DNA from: Nelumbo lutea | Taxonomy: Eukaryota > Streptophyta > Magnoliopsida > Proteales > Nelumbonaceae | Assembly (NCBI GenBank): GCA_022828595.1 | Contig: JAKGHH010000005.1 | Span: 29,586,193 to 29,650,192 of the forward strand | Direction: 5' to 3' | Length of the DNA stretch: 64,000 nt | Shown: positions 1 through 11,935 of the stretch, piece after piece | Layout of the letters: each line of letters opens with the position of its first letter | Position numbering within the stretch: the first letter of the stretch is position 1 | Made by a program: the position numbers and the translations under genes | Notes under the pieces: model-generated | The model's input: the letters and a program-made list of their open reading frames with translations, nothing else | Databases searched by the model: none | Told to the model about the DNA's origin: nothing

Positions 1-269
1 AAACTTGAAACCTAGAAACAATGTAAAGCGCAAGGAAAGAGACCTTTCCATTATTATTTTATTTTTTGTAAGAAAAGAAAGAGAAAGGTTGATCTATCTT
101 CTTTTGCTCTACCCACTGCGTGGGAAATGCAAATGGGGGTAGGTAGGTGACATCCATGATTCCAGCCTGACCCATACCCACCATTATTTTCCTTCTTCAA
201 ACATTGAAAGCATATGCTGTAATCTTCTCTCTTTAGAGGTTGTTGCTTGTGATGTAAATACATGATTCC

Positions 270-509
270 AGCAAATATCGATACGTTCAATATGTTGGTA
301 GAAGCGTATTGAGGGAAATATCGGTTGTTTTTTTAGTTTTTTTTTTTTTTTTAATTCGGTTCAGAGGGGCGCCAGACAGCCAGTTTAAGGTCCGTACATC
401 CCTTACCAGTCAAAACCCCAATAAACCTTCTGTAAGGATGTATCGGAAAGTTCCTGATATGATATGCATCGGCCGATACAAGTCGATACATGTCGATATT
501 TTGAACCTT
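270..509. repeat. Decayed hAT-like terminal repeat remnant
   Basis: The right edge ends TCGATATTTTGAACCTTG. Its reverse complement starts CAAGGTTCAAAATATCGA and resembles the ends of the elements at 4804-4997 and 30260-31356. Several short GATACA/TCGATA words lie just inside, like the subterminal repeats of those elements. The left end is only a guess, from a weak inverted match near 275-290, and no target duplication was found. Confidence 0.3.
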
Positions 510-700
510 GACTTGACCCATACCCACCCTAGGGCTCAGTTTGTTTACCATGCAAATTTCATTTGCAGTGGTATAAATGCATGGGAGTGCGAATTTTTTA
601 TTTATTTGTGAAAAATATAACAGAAAGTAAGTTGAAGTAGTATGGCCGTGGTCCCTGCTTTATGTGAGAGAGAATTGGGGTAGGAAGAAAAAAGTGTTAA

Positions 701-982
701 GGTCCATTTGGTTCGCAGTTAGAATCGGAATAGTCTATTCCCATAGTTTATTTGGTACACACAGGAATGGGAGTGAGAATTGAAAATTTAGAATCAGCAG
801 GAATGGAATTTCATTCTCAAGGGAGGATAGGGAATGGCCATTCCCTCAGATGAGAGAATGTCATTTCATTAGGAATGAGAATGGGACTCCAATTCCAATT
901 CCACTCGATCAAACAGTTGAAATTGGAAAAACCCATTTTAATTCCGATTTCAGACCCCTATTCTCATGAACCAAATGGGGCC
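701..982. mobile_element. Tourist-like MITE (PIF/Harbinger type), 282 bp
   Basis: The left end GGTCCATTTGGTTC is matched in inverse at the right end by GAACCAAATGGGGCC. A TAA trinucleotide flanks each side (698-700 and 983-985), the target duplication expected for PIF/Harbinger elements. The interior is A/T-rich with GAATGG/CCATTC words and has no coding potential. A Harbinger transposase relic lies at about 57.4-58.5 kb in this window. That it mobilised this MITE is not shown. Confidence 0.75.
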
Positions 983-1734
983 TAAATTTTGCATCAATTT
1001 TCGTGATACAAAATTTGGACCGCCAGTGAGTATAAAGATAGAAAAAAATACAATTTTATATCAGGCAAGAATGCAAATTACAAAGAAAGGAAACCAAAAT
1101 AGAATAGAGTGCCAAATTTGTGTCCGGTTCAAATTTTCACTGTAAACAAACAGAACCTTGAAAATTCAGGTAGGTACAATTAAAAAAAATGAGCTTCTTT
1201 CGCTGCTACTGCTTCTTCCTCTTCACCTTTTCTTTATCTCCGGTATTTGGGGACGGTTGTCTGTATTTGAATTCATCCAAAAATTTTGACCGATTCTATG
1301 CCAAATTCTGCCACGTCAGGACTGTCATTTGGTTTCCCATTATCCGAGTCCAAGTTCAAAATTTGATACGACTACAATGGATTTGAATCTCAGAAAGTCA
1401 GACCATTTGTAGTCGAATTATTAGATATGTATTCAAACAATCCGATCCACTTAAAATCTAAATCATATCCATTGTATAACTTGGGCAAAATCTATGACAT
1501 ATTCTATGAATAAAGTAAGACATTACAATGATATCTATTATTAAAGTATTTAATGATAAATACATATTATAAAACATGAATCAATAAAAAATAAATAGCT
1601 CTTATGATAATTCCAATGTAATTGGTTGACAATTTGATTCAGGGTTCATTGAACCACTTTGGAGAAGTTATTTAAGATAATTTCATCGAAAAGTCAGATG
1701 ACTACATGTCTGACAAAAGATAATTTCAATTGCA
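983..1734. other. Intergenic, no gene recognised
   Basis: A/T-rich sequence without a coding stretch I can assign. An open frame at 1189-1386 reads as a short hydrophobic peptide with no recognisable family, and I do not treat it as a gene. Confidence 0.4.
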
Positions 1735-2338
1735 ACGATTGAAATCGGCTGCCGACAATTTTGGTTTCCATTAGAGAGAGTGTATCCCCGATCATTATCT
1801 TTGTCCGACAAAGGGGCTCATCCTGTCACTATGATCACCCACTCAGATGAATTTTCAGATTGTCCCAACATACCCAGGTTTTGACCCCGCTAAGGATCTC
1901 ACTGATTCGCATATCAAAGGCAGCCCAATCCGACACCTAGTGTAGTATCATAATCGAGTCTAGGGGTCAGGTGTAACTTTCTAGTTTTGCCCATCTATCT
2001 CCAAGGAACAGGGCAATACTGGAAATCTGGTCCGGTTCAAAGATTCAATTAATCCTACATTGCATGTGCCTTGGGTCTCACCCTGGCGGCTGAGACAGCA
2101 GGCCACCCCAACATTTCGCAGCACACCAGTGTCAGCCTTGGCAGGATAGATCTCCCTAGACTTATCCAACGGTTGTGAACATTCTAAACTAACACAAGTG
2201 TCTCATAAGTGTCCTGTTTAAGGGTATTACACAAAAACACACCACAAGAACATGAATCAAATATGTAATTTATTCATTTACTATAAATTCATAATGTACA
2301 TCATTCCGATTGGAGCTAAGGGCATACAACTGTCTAAC
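1735..2338 (-). repeat. Fragment of the 1.8-kb LTR family
   Basis: The reverse complement starts TGTTAGACAG at 2338 and then follows the first roughly 600 bp of the two solo LTRs at 14313-16091 and 25979-27742. Shared blocks include the segments around GGGCATACA, CAAGGCTGACACT, GGTGTAACTT and CGATTATG. The copy is more diverged and stops near 1735, so its distal two thirds are absent. It is in the opposite orientation to the two solo LTRs. Confidence 0.75.
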
Positions 2339-2627
2339 AAGGTATTCAGGCCTTCCTCGCTGCAAATGGATGTTTTTGCCTTTGTAGTGATATCTTTCAC
2401 TCAAAACTGATGGACTTGTGAATGGCCAGATTAATTGTCTTAAAACTGTTTAGTAACTGTACATATGCATTGGCAACATTTTGTTTATTTTCTGAGAAAT
2501 TAGGAAAATAATTTATTCTTTATTGAGTATTATTTTATAAGGAAAACATTTTGTTTTTTCTTCATTATTTTATTTGCAACCAAAATATTTTCTAGGGAAA
2601 ATGTTTTCTGAGGAAAACATATAATTT

Positions 2628-2773
2628 GGACTAGATTGGGTCCAATCCGGTCCATTTGCATTTCAATTGGACCAGACTAGATCCGGTTTATATGAGGTTT
2701 GAACTGAATTTGATCCAGTCCATTTGTAAATGGATCAATATTGGACTGGACCGGATTGGACCAAATCTAGTCC
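2628..2773. mobile_element. Foldback MITE, about 146 bp
   Basis: The arm starting GGACTAGATTGGGTCCAATC is matched in inverse by an arm ending GGACCAAATCTAGTCC. The arms are about 25 bp with a few mismatches, and the middle is built of TGGACC/GGTCCA words. No target duplication is clear and there is no coding content. Confidence 0.5.
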
Positions 2774-4803
2774 AATTGACACCCCTACTCTATTACACCC
2801 CAAGCCATTAAGAACTTTACGAGCTAACCAGTCTGTCGCTTAATAAATTTGGTTTAGATATCACATAAATGTTTTAAAATACAATTCAAGTATCATGGGA
2901 GACTTAATCAAATTATAATATTTCATTAACTTTTTTACTTTCATTTATTAAAAATATGTAATTTCAAATTCAATTCCAATCCCAACCCGATAAAAATCTT
3001 ATGGATAAAATTCTATTAGAACCAAAATGTTAATAAGACCGGATTGAATTTAATACAACCCTATGTCACCTCAAAAGGAATTAAATCGAATACCCACTGA
3101 TCGTATCAAGGTGTTTTAGGATTCCATTTTGGATCCCATCGGATTTCAGATTTAATCTGAGTCTGTTTTATTATTTTTAAAATAAAAAAATTTAAAATTA
3201 ACAAAAGTGTATTAAAGAAAGAAAAATTTATTAAAAATCCAAAAAGGAGGGAACAAAACCTAGGAGCCGAAGCTCAATACAACCCGATCCTACTTGAAAA
3301 CGTGCATTTTTTTATTTATTTTTGAATCCAATCCTATAGGGTTCAACGTAATAGTAACCCACAACCTTTCAATTGTATTTTTAATAATACATTTTGAAAA
3401 TCTAAAAACCATTAATTTAAATTGGAGTTAGAAGTCAATGAATTATAAGAGTATACTCTATATATGTAGAGATATCATGACCTGGTGGTTCAGGTTTGCC
3501 AAAACCCAAGTACTCTTTTTCAGATCCATGAAACAATTCTCAAAGATCTTTTTCCCTTTTGGAGATACAGGAGCGAAACAATCAACCTATTGATATTGGA
3601 AGACCCAAAAGATTCTTCCAATGTATCATTTCTGGGTCTTTTTTTCTAAAATGTAGCATGTAGTACGGCAAAAAGAGACAGATATGAATTAAATTTTCTT
3701 TTCTTATCAACAAGTAATTCAATTTCTATGACAGGATATTCCTCAATTTCCCGGCTATTCACGGAACGTGAGAAGCAACCGGAAGAAATCGAAGAATTTC
3801 TTGGGAATATTCTGCTTCATGTCTTAATTTATTTGTACTACAATCAAACAAAATAAGCTAAAATTTGAAACAAAAATAGGTCAAAATTTAACACTCAAAT
3901 CATTTGCACTGCCATAGTTTTGCATCAGTACAAATTTATTTGCATTTTTGCACCCTATCGGGAAGAATACAAACCACTTCTCTATAAACTTAGCCTTCCT
4001 TTGCAAAAATGCATTTACATTGGAGCAACTCATTAGCAATAATATCATTATTGCTGCAAGTTACCCATACCATGAGGCATGAGGAAAGCAAATCAGGCTA
4101 TTTCATGCCTATGATTTAGTTTGGAAGGAGTACAAATACAAATTTGTAGGGTACAAAACCTTACATTTTGTATTGTTTTAATTTGTATGTATTTGTACTG
4201 TACATATTTGTATTTATACTCTTCCAAACCAAACCCAAAAGTCAAAACTTTGAAAGTTATGATCATTTTATATTATTTTAATTTGTATGTATTTATATTT
4301 ATACTCCTTCCAAACCGAGCCCAAAATTCAAAACTTTGACAGTTATGATTTCTATACCACTTTTGTGATTTTAATATCCACTTCCCAACGAGATATCTTG
4401 TTGAAAAATCCAAGAAGTATTTTTGTCCACCAAGAGGGTTGTGCCAAAGATGCTCTTTTTCCCACCATATTTATTTTGTTCGCTAAAGTTTTATCTGCTC
4501 TATTGAATATCCACTCTATGACTTGTTTGGTTTTTTTTTTAAATGTTTTAATTCTGAATTTACATCAAGGAGTAATTCATACTATTTTGTAGGTGGTTTG
4601 TGAAAGAATGTATATTTAACAAATCTATAATCTTTTTCAGCAAAGCAAAAATACCCATAGAAGAATGTGAGTTCACATTGCTTCCTTGTTGGGCCCCAAA
4701 TGCATGAGCGAGAGAAGAGAGATCTTGAGAGAATAGTGCTTTATAAAATCGACCTTCAAACCCTCCCTATATGCCACATGCAACTCTATTTACTTTCACA
4801 TAC
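2774..4803. other. Intergenic A/T-rich region, no gene recognised
   Basis: Long A/T-rich stretch. Two partly repeated blocks at 4121-4220 and 4255-4345 share TTTAATTTGTATGTATTT and TCCAAACC words, suggesting a small local duplication. I see no coding exon, RNA gene or complete transposon end. Confidence 0.4.
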
Positions 4804-4997
4804 CAAGGTTTAAAGTATCGATCATGCCGATGGCTTCTCTATACGTTCCTCCAGGGGTTGTATCGGGTCAGACCATGGTTTAGAGAGTAATCAGGCCTTA
4901 AACTGACCCTCTGAACTGATCTTGAAAAATAAATAAATAAAACTTAAAAAAAGTACCAATACTAGCTTATCAGCTTATATCGATACTTTGAATCTTG
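4804..4997. mobile_element. hAT-like MITE, 194 bp
   Basis: Left terminus CAAGGTTTAAAGTATCGAT; right terminus, read in reverse complement, CAAGATTCAAAGTATCGAT. The 19-bp terminal inverted repeats differ at two positions. The CA[AG]GG-type start is usual for hAT elements. The flanking 8-mers are not a clean duplication, so the insertion is old or the flank has mutated. The interior is noncoding. Confidence 0.6.
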
Positions 4998-5250
4998 CCA
5001 AAAACAACATCTAAGATGCTTAATAATCTTTGCCAAGATTTTTGGTGAAGTGATGTAGTGGGGGGCGAGAAGATTCAATTTTGAGAATGGCATCACTTTC
5101 TTAAACCCAAATAAGTTGGACTTGAGGGAGGGATGGGGTTTAGTTAGAGGAATAGAGGAATGTTGTATTTAGTTTAAAGTTGTGCATGTAAATTTTAAGT
5201 AAATGATTTAGGGCCATGTACCACGGTTCATCTAATTGTTGTAGCACCTA

Positions 5251-5330
5251 AGGCCATGTTTGGTTTGAAGGAAAAGATGGGGAAAGAAAAGGAAAAATAG
5301 GGAAATCTATACAAAATTTGTAAAGACATG
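5251..5330. repeat. Truncated Tourist-like MITE end
   Basis: TAA is followed by GGCCATGTTTGGTTTGAAGG, the terminal sequence shared with the complete elements at 5814-5948 and about 20746-20872. Only one end is present, running into unrelated A/T-rich sequence. Confidence 0.45.
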
Positions 5331-5813
5331 GGCTAGGGCCGATTGAATTAATCGAACTGAACCAATTAAGGGTTTTTTAGTTTTTCTTATAACTTTTATC
5401 ATATTTTATATCTAAAAGGGTAAATTTGATAAGCGATATATAAAATAATATTAGTTAAAAACACTTAATATAATTACATAAATAATTTACTGTTTCACTG
5501 TCATTTTTATTAAGGTTATATTATCAAAAATCAAGTTTTACGTTATTATTTAAATAAATAAATATAGCTGTCGATATAACCGAGTCTATCGGGTCAGGCT
5601 TAATTATTATGACTATTAATCAGGATGGTTCTTACTCATTCCAATTAATATTTTGTTTTTGCTGTAAAAAGGTAAAATCTTTACGCATCGAAAAAAAAAA
5701 AAAAAGGGAAAGGGTCTCCAGGGGTACAAAAAACCGCCTCCTAGACTCATTAGAACTAGAGACAAGATGGTGAGCTAACACATTTACATCTCTAGGAATA
5801 CAAAAGAAACTTA

Positions 5814-5948
5814 GGCTATGTTTGGTTTAAAGGACAAGGTAGGGAAATGAAGGGAAAGGTAGGGAAACTTTTATTTTACAAACCTTGTATGAGTTTTCCC
5901 TACCTTTCCTTTCCTTTCCCTACTTTTTCCTTCAAACCAAACACATCC
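5814..5948. mobile_element. Tourist-like hairpin MITE, 135 bp
   Basis: Left end GGCTATGTTTGGTTTAAAGG and inverted right end GGATGTGTTTGGTTTGAAGG. TTA flanks both sides (5811-5813 and 5949-5951). The arms continue inward as G/A-rich against C/T-rich strands, so nearly the whole element can fold back. The family recurs at about 20746-20872 and, as a half copy, at 5251. Confidence 0.75.
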
Positions 5949-5999
5949 TTAATAGATTCAAATCGTCAAGAAAATGAAAAGAGTAGGCCTACTGAGCAG

Positions 6000-7240
6000 G
6001 GAGTACATCGAGTTTTTCCTTTGCAAGAAATTAATCACCGCGATGTTATCACTCATTATCCAAGAATTTTCGAGCACAAAGGTTGCATGATGTAGTGCTT
6101 CAACTTCCATTGCCTCTACATCAAGAACGCAAGTAGGTTCTACACCAGCCTCCACAAATAACCTTGCTTATCATCAACCCATCAGCAAAAGCCGACCCAA
6201 ATCGCAAGGAACCATCACAATAAATTTTAAAATCCCCCTCCAAAGCACATGTCACAAACTTCCACTATTATCAAATTGGTTAATCTCTCAACTTAAAAGT
6301 AGATCTGGAACATGATTTTGGAAGATCACCTTATTTCTACCCATCCAAATTTTCCATAGTGCAGTACTAAACCAAACAAATCTCCACCAGGATTATACAT
6401 CATTGCACCCCACATGAGATAGAAGTCTGAATCCAACTTTATATTGTTGAAAGTTTGAAATTCCTCTGGATAAAGGATGCCAACCAAATCTTGACCCAAA
6501 CCACACTGATTTCGAGAAATACCAATGAAGAAAAAAGATGATTGACTGATTCCACACTTATCTCTAGTCATGAGTCCATAGTTCAAGTCTTCAAGAGCTT
6601 CCACATAAACATCTAAATTCTTGGGTAGAGTTTTTGTTTCCATTTTTTTTTTTTTTTTTCAGGTGGCATCCCCATCAAAAGATAGGTGGAAACAAAGAAG
6701 TCTAAGCTAATTTCATAGAAAAAAGTCCACTTCTTATCAAAGTTCACACCCAACCATCCTCCATAACTGCATTTTTTGCAACTGGCACATTCATAATTGC
6801 TTTCCTTGTCCCCTCATCAAAGAAACTTTGCAAAATTGAGCAACAGTGTGAATTTGGGAAGGGATGATGCTTGAAAAGAGTAGCCCTATCATACGATTGG
6901 TCACATTTTTACTTACAAACATTCCTGACCTTTGGAAATTCACAAATGACCTAAACAAGCTCCAAAATCAGTAACGCCTTTTGGATAACTTCCAGCTCAC
7001 TTATAGTTGCCCTACCAAAGATAACAAGATCATTTGCAAAGAGCATGTGCAAGACAGCAGGACAACCCAAGTAATCTTGATACCTGACAGTTTGCCTTCA
7101 TCAACAAGCTTTGTTAAGAGCAGAGAAAGAACATTTATGCATATAATAAATAAAGTTGGTGAAGAGACACATGCACCAAATCTGAAGGACCACCATTTCG
7201 ATTTCCTCCTTCGAGAGCACTCTGCAAAGATCAGCATTAT
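6000..7240 (-). pseudogene. Decayed L1-type LINE ORF2 (RT, zinc-binding, RNase H parts)
   Basis: Read on the minus strand, about 7240-7000 gives a reverse transcriptase piece with LFIICINVLS, LVDEGKLSGIKI and, after a frame change, LFANDLVIFG, where the catalytic FADD has become FAND. About 6390-6300 gives WFSTALWKIWMGRNK, the block usual between the zinc-binding and RNase H parts of plant L1 elements. About 6230-6000 gives an RNase H piece with YCDGSLRFGSAFADG and, in another frame, HATFVLENSW. Stops and frameshifts separate all of these, so it is dead. Family assignment rests on motif order. Confidence 0.65.
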
Positions 7241-7482
7241 CCTCTTGTAAAATCAATGGTTAAACTAACTGCATGATATTCTGATTCAGAAGGAGATTGC
7301 AACTGGTAAACAGGACTGTGACACCCTGTCCCGACCTGTTGACAACCCTAGTCTTGGCGGGCATGTTAAGTAGTAGATCACCTCTTCTGAAGTTGATGAG
7401 TAATTGGAAATGGGTGGAAAAATTTAGTCTTTCCCTACACCAAATCTTCTGTAGGAAAGGTAGATTCTATGATAGAGGCTAA

Positions 7483-7680
7483 ATGTTTGATTATGAAAAT
7501 TATGGTTTGGAGATAACTGATAACAAGAAAGAAAATCATGGGAAAGGACACATTGTGGAATCTCCAAAAGAGAATGCATGGAGCATGGAAAATGGAAATT
7601 CAACACCCAGTTCCCATTTAGAAGAGTGCCTGACACAGAAAGAAATGAAAAATGCAGTCTTCAGTCTCATTTGTGGATGA
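7483..7680 (+). other. Short coding-like open frame, unknown
   Basis: A 65-residue frame rich in Lys, Glu, Asn and Ser, including LEECLTQKEMKNAVF, ends in TGA. Composition looks more coding-like than the surroundings, but no family is recognised and there is no obvious splice context. It lies about 0.5 kb past the stop codon of the kinase-like gene, on the opposite strand. It may be a fragment of a captured or decayed gene, or chance. Confidence 0.2.
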
Positions 7681-8205
7681 GTTCAACTTCAATCCATCAT
7701 CTGTGCCATACATGGTTCCAATAAAAAATAGCCAGAGGAAGCATCATTGGACTTGAGAAAGATTCCAACACAACCCACATATAGATATCATTTTATGCAA
7801 CCTACCGTGCTTCCTCGCTGCATTTATCATGTTGCAATATTAGCATTAACCTTCTCAAGTTCTCTTATTTCAATCTCTCCGATGAATAAGAATGTGCGCC
7901 TCACCCTAAGAGAGAATTCTGAACCAAAAAAAAAGGGTTCCTAGTTCGAATCAGAACATAATGCCCCAAGAGATTCAACATACGAAGTCACAATCAAAGA
8001 TAATCTGATCCAAACCTCAGAGAATTGGAGTGGAGAATTTTCCCAGCAGTGCAATCAATCAAAGGGAAGCTCTACATAAATAACATTGCTTAGAAGTGGT
8101 GTATGCAGATCTTAGAAGCCCCCTACCCAGTACGGAAGTACCCACAAAAAGAAACAAGAAAATAAAAAGGAAAAAATGAAATTACACAAACCACCAACCT
8201 TTCTT

Positions 8206-10361
8206 TTAACATGAAAATGATGTACAACCTCCAGAAGTTCCAGAAGACTCTGGAATGTCCTCTAATCTCATAGTTGCAGCAACTTCCTCAATCAATTTCC
8301 CCCTATCAGTCGAACCATCCACTGCTCTGTTCAGTCGCTTCAACCAGATGTCGTAGTCCACAGGGTATGGAGTTCCACAGAGGCTATCCACGTAATCAGC
8401 AAATGCTTTTAATAGAGCTGAAACCTCACCGAGCTGCTGTTGAATTAATCGCCTTGCCCAGCATCTCTCCCTCCACTGAAGTGCAGATTCAATGGAATCC
8501 TGCTGCTGCATTGTTCCTCCACAGACAAAATATAGCAGATAAATAAGGCTCTCGGCATCTGATGCTGGACACAGCTTCCCCTGCTGAAGTGCATGAGTTG
8601 AGGAGAATTGCAAATTTATTGCTGGACTATCTCTATCTTCCAGAACTGCACGCCCCCAGGAAATAAGCACAAACAGAGATCTGTTTCTGGCACCATGGGC
8701 ATCAACAACACGTGCAATATTCTCAGGGCAGAGGTCCCCATGCATAACATTGGCTTTTGAAGCACTTCTAAGAGCTGACAGGCAGTCCCGGCAGCAGCGG
8801 ACTGCCTCCTCAGAGGAAAACGGTCCATCCCGAGCAACAATGGATGACAGTGGCTCTCCAACTGGAGATGTCACAAGAATTGGTGTTCCACACCATGGGT
8901 GATCACACCGATCACCTGGACTCTGCTTCTTACAATGACCAGAATGTAAAATGCGACCAGAGGCCACAATTTCAGGCAAATACTTGCTTGAGATACCCTG
9001 CTGCTTCAGAATGTTCAATACTTTAGTCTGCCTCTGTACCTGGTACCACAGACTCATATCCTCCCAAGATGGCTCAAGCCTAGATGGATGTGCTCCCACA
9101 TGTACAGTCAATAACTCACCAGGATGTTCTAGAGAAATGGCACTGTATGACATGCAGTTTCCTTCTACCAGAGTCTCCTGAATCCTGAACCCTTTCCGCC
9201 CTTGCTGATCTTCCAACAACATTATTTCACCCTGCTTGAGCTTCAAGCGTGATGCTTGCCTTCCAAAAGACAGGTCCTCATCATGGTCAAGTTCAACAAT
9301 CTCCTGACTGTGGCTAGTCTGCTGCATGGAGACCAAACCATTTCCATTATCAAGAAGGCAGCACTCTATCCTACGCTTCTGGAGACGAAGACTATGATCT
9401 GCTGCCAATGTGGAAATTGACTTTCTTGGTGGACCCTTCACCTGAACTATGGAGTGAAAGGTAGCCAGAAGCAGTTGCAAAGTTCCCAAGTCCCCCCAAT
9501 TGGCATTTCCTAACTTGTTCCATATCCGATCCACTGGTGAAACACTAACTTCTGCATGAACTTTAATCCATTCTACCACAGAGTTGTATGGGTTGCTTGA
9601 GTTGACTTCAAGCTTACTTAGATCTCCACCAAATTTCACCACCCCTCCAAACTTGGAATCAAGAACTAGCAAATAGATAGAATCACCATTAACAGCATTG
9701 TACTTGCTCAAAGTTCTAGAAAGAAGTATATGAAAACCATAAAACAGGGCTTCACATATGATAGCGGCAGAAAAGCCCAACTCATTTCCCTGTGAAATAT
9801 CTGGTTTAAACAGTGCAAATTCCATCACTTGATCCCACTGAGCTTGCATACTGTTCTCATTTTTTGATAACAATGCTGCTCCACAGAGCCCTCCTAGCCT
9901 TCCTCTCATTATTGCCCTTTCAACTGTATAGAACTTAGATCCAGGATGACGTGGACAAGACACAAAGAATGGCAGTGGCCCATGTTTGTGCCAAAAGGTA
10001 TGCCATAAACCATCTACAATAGTATGAAGGAAGTCTTCTAAAGCAAGATACTCATCCTCTTTCAGATCATCAGAAGGATACAGTGAGTAAGGCATACGAA
10101 AGAGCTGCTGAAATAAGATCCCTTCTAATGCATAATCAAGTTTCCGCAACTCATCAACAAGGAAGGGAGACCTAAACAATTGTTTCCCCTCCTCAGTGCC
10201 TGAAGATGTCCTCTCCAGAACCCAATCTTCAATTTCCTGTGTAAATGCATCAACATCAGAAAGCTTCCTTGCATAGTCTTTTAGACCCCTGAACACTCTT
10301 CTGGAAGTGGGAAAATACTTGCTTGAAGTTGAAACCTCAGACCTTCTATCAGGAGAAACAC
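8206..10361 (-). CDS. Kinase-like protein, long 3' exon
   Basis: An uninterrupted frame of about 718 codons ends in TAA at 8208-8206. The first in-frame start-like codon (10296) is GTG, but the frame stays open upstream to a splice acceptor (TTATTCAG, AG at 10363-10362). Coding therefore begins in exons further upstream that I could not find. Counting from the codon at 10296, the C-terminal half has a protein-kinase-like catalytic loop HGDLCPENI at residue 519. The usual DFG position appears to be SWG, about residue 545, and no convincing glycine loop is seen. A Cys/His-rich patch (CKKQ..GDRCDHPWC) lies just before the kinase-like part. The N-terminal 400 residues are a conserved-looking helical region of no named domain. 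The protein ends GGCTSFSC. No signal peptide or membrane segment is visible. Activity is uncertain, and a pseudokinase or scaffold role is possible. This is the best-preserved host gene here. Confidence 0.8.
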
Positions 10362-10767
10362 CTGAATAACATAGAGTTCATAACTATTAATTGAGAGTCT
10401 CATTCACCATCACACACATAAACTAGTGGATTTAGTAGCCATGGTCACATGTGTAAAACTTTCCTGTGAATTACAGAATATGGTATTTTCAAGGCCAAAG
10501 AAGAAACGAGGATATGACCAACTGCAGTGAGTCAAAGTCTACTTATCCTACTTGTTTCAGGTGGCAAAGAAATTCATCAAATGGAATCTATAAGAACAAC
10601 TTTTATCTGGTAGGCCAATATTTTGTATGTATGAAATGAGGGAGCATCAAACTGGATTTCCCATAGAATGAAAAGAAAAAGAGAATGACAACAAATGTGC
10701 ATAAAAACTAGGAGAGTTAATCAATTATAAAGTAATAGACAGATTGCAGAAGCACCAGAAAATGAGC
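10362..10767. other. Probable intron or upstream sequence of the kinase-like gene
   Basis: The sequence starts, on the minus strand, with an intron-like acceptor just before the exon. No further exon is recognised before transposon sequence begins near 10768. If the gene is intact, its intron contains the copia pieces and MITEs that follow, or the 5' exons were lost. Confidence 0.4.
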
Positions 10768-11060
10768 TGTTATTCTAGAATCAATTGTTTCAGGCTATTC
10801 TTTATGCTTAATGTTAAAATGTACAGTTGCCTATGTAAGGGCATCATGGCCTTTGCATTTTTTACTAGGTTGTTTGGGTTTAGTTTTGTTGATTTATTCT
10901 TACCCTTAGGTTTAGGGGGGGTTTTGTCTTTATACTTATCATTATGGCTTTACCCTATTCAAATAAATAAGATGTGGGGTGCTACCACACACCTTTTTGG
11001 GGCCTCCCTAATTTGATTCCCTTATTCCCTTTTCTTCTAACTCTTCTGTGGCAGATTACA
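10768..11060 (+). repeat. 5' LTR of a truncated copia element
   Basis: The segment starts TGTTATTCTAG and ends GCAGATTACA. It is directly followed at 11061 by TGGTATCAAAGC, a primer site one base off the initiator tRNA-Met consensus. A gag-like start lies about 700 bp downstream at 11765. No matching 3' LTR is found in the window, so the element is truncated. Confidence 0.55.
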
Positions 11061-11072
11061 TGGTATCAAAGC
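11061..11072 (+). promoter_or_regulatory. Primer binding site, initiator tRNA-Met type
   Basis: TGGTATCAAAGC begins immediately after the LTR end CA at 11059-11060. It fits the tRNA-Met(i) 3' end with one mismatch. Confidence 0.55.
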
Positions 11073-11230
11073 ATATTCTACTATAGCTATTAGTTTTCTT
11101 CCTTCTCTCACTCATTTTTCTTTATTTCTTCTCTCCACTCAACTGGAATCTGAGATGGTGATCACCTTATCATCTTAGACCTGATCAGCAAAGAAGGAAC
11201 TCAATTTTGTTTTATTTTTTCTTGGTTGTA

Positions 11231-11633
11231 GAACCAAGAGACTATCTTTAAGGGTGACTTGCATGACTAAGGTGGTGTAAAACTGTTCTGCTCCAAAGGC
11301 ACAATGCTATTCCCACATTGCATTGCTGTTCTAGTTGTTGGATTGTTACCTGTACGTAAAGAAGGCCTCTTTTTTACATAAAAGTACTTTTCATATCCCT
11401 AAAACAGATCTGGGTATCTACCTACTATGGTTAAATGTGCACCAAGTGCACTGGTCATAGGACCAAACTACTATTCTTTAAGGTGATTTACATGACTAAG
11501 GTGGTGTAAAAGTATACTTCTGCAAGGGTACAAGCTATTCCACATCGCATGGCTGTTCTAGAGGGTTTGATTGTTACTTGTAAGTAAAGGACTTTTTTTC
11601 ACATAAAAATACTTTTGATATTCCCTAAAACAG
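11231..11633 (+). repeat. Direct repeat pair in a copia leader
   Basis: Two units at about 11231-11407 and 11459-11633 share GACTAAGGTGGTGTAAAA, CTGTTCTAG, GTTAC-TGTA-GTAAAG and CCCTAAAACAGA blocks, with roughly one difference in eight by eye. They lie between the primer site and the gag start of the truncated copia element. Confidence 0.7.
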
Positions 11634-11764
11634 AGGTTGGAAGCCCTTCTCCATGTCTTTTATTGGTGTGTAAACACCTGTTAGTTTTTGGAACAACAGT
11701 GTAGTGGCTGCAAGATGACTGACTGAATTTTTGTGGTGCTATTGGTTATACTCTGGTACTGATC

Positions 11765-11935
11765 ATGACTACTGAGAGTCGGTCTCTTCCAGTATCTGGA
11801 CCGGAAACTATGGCTGGTTGCAGCCTTGAGAGTATTCACTTTCCCATTTCTATTACCCCTCTTATGGACTAAATTATCTTAGTGGTCCCAAGGCTGTTAG
11901 GCAATTTGTGGGAGGTAAAGGAATCTAGGATGTTG
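11765..11935 (+). pseudogene. Copia gag N-terminus, truncated
   Basis: It begins ATG with a frame reading TTESRSLPVSGPETMAG, then ISITPL. After a one-base shift it reads LNYLSGPKAVRQFVGGKGI and a stop. The NYL.W/S-x-A-V motif is the usual start of copia gag. It breaks off where the MITE at about 11931 begins. Confidence 0.5.

Noticed and set aside
309..611. Plus-strand frame of 100 codons
   Set aside because: Starts in a poly-T region and crosses a hAT-like relic; no family.
7317..7400. TGTGACACCCTGTCCCGACC as the start of a gypsy LTR
   Set aside because: Resembles known LTR starts, but no second copy, end, primer site or purine tract was found.
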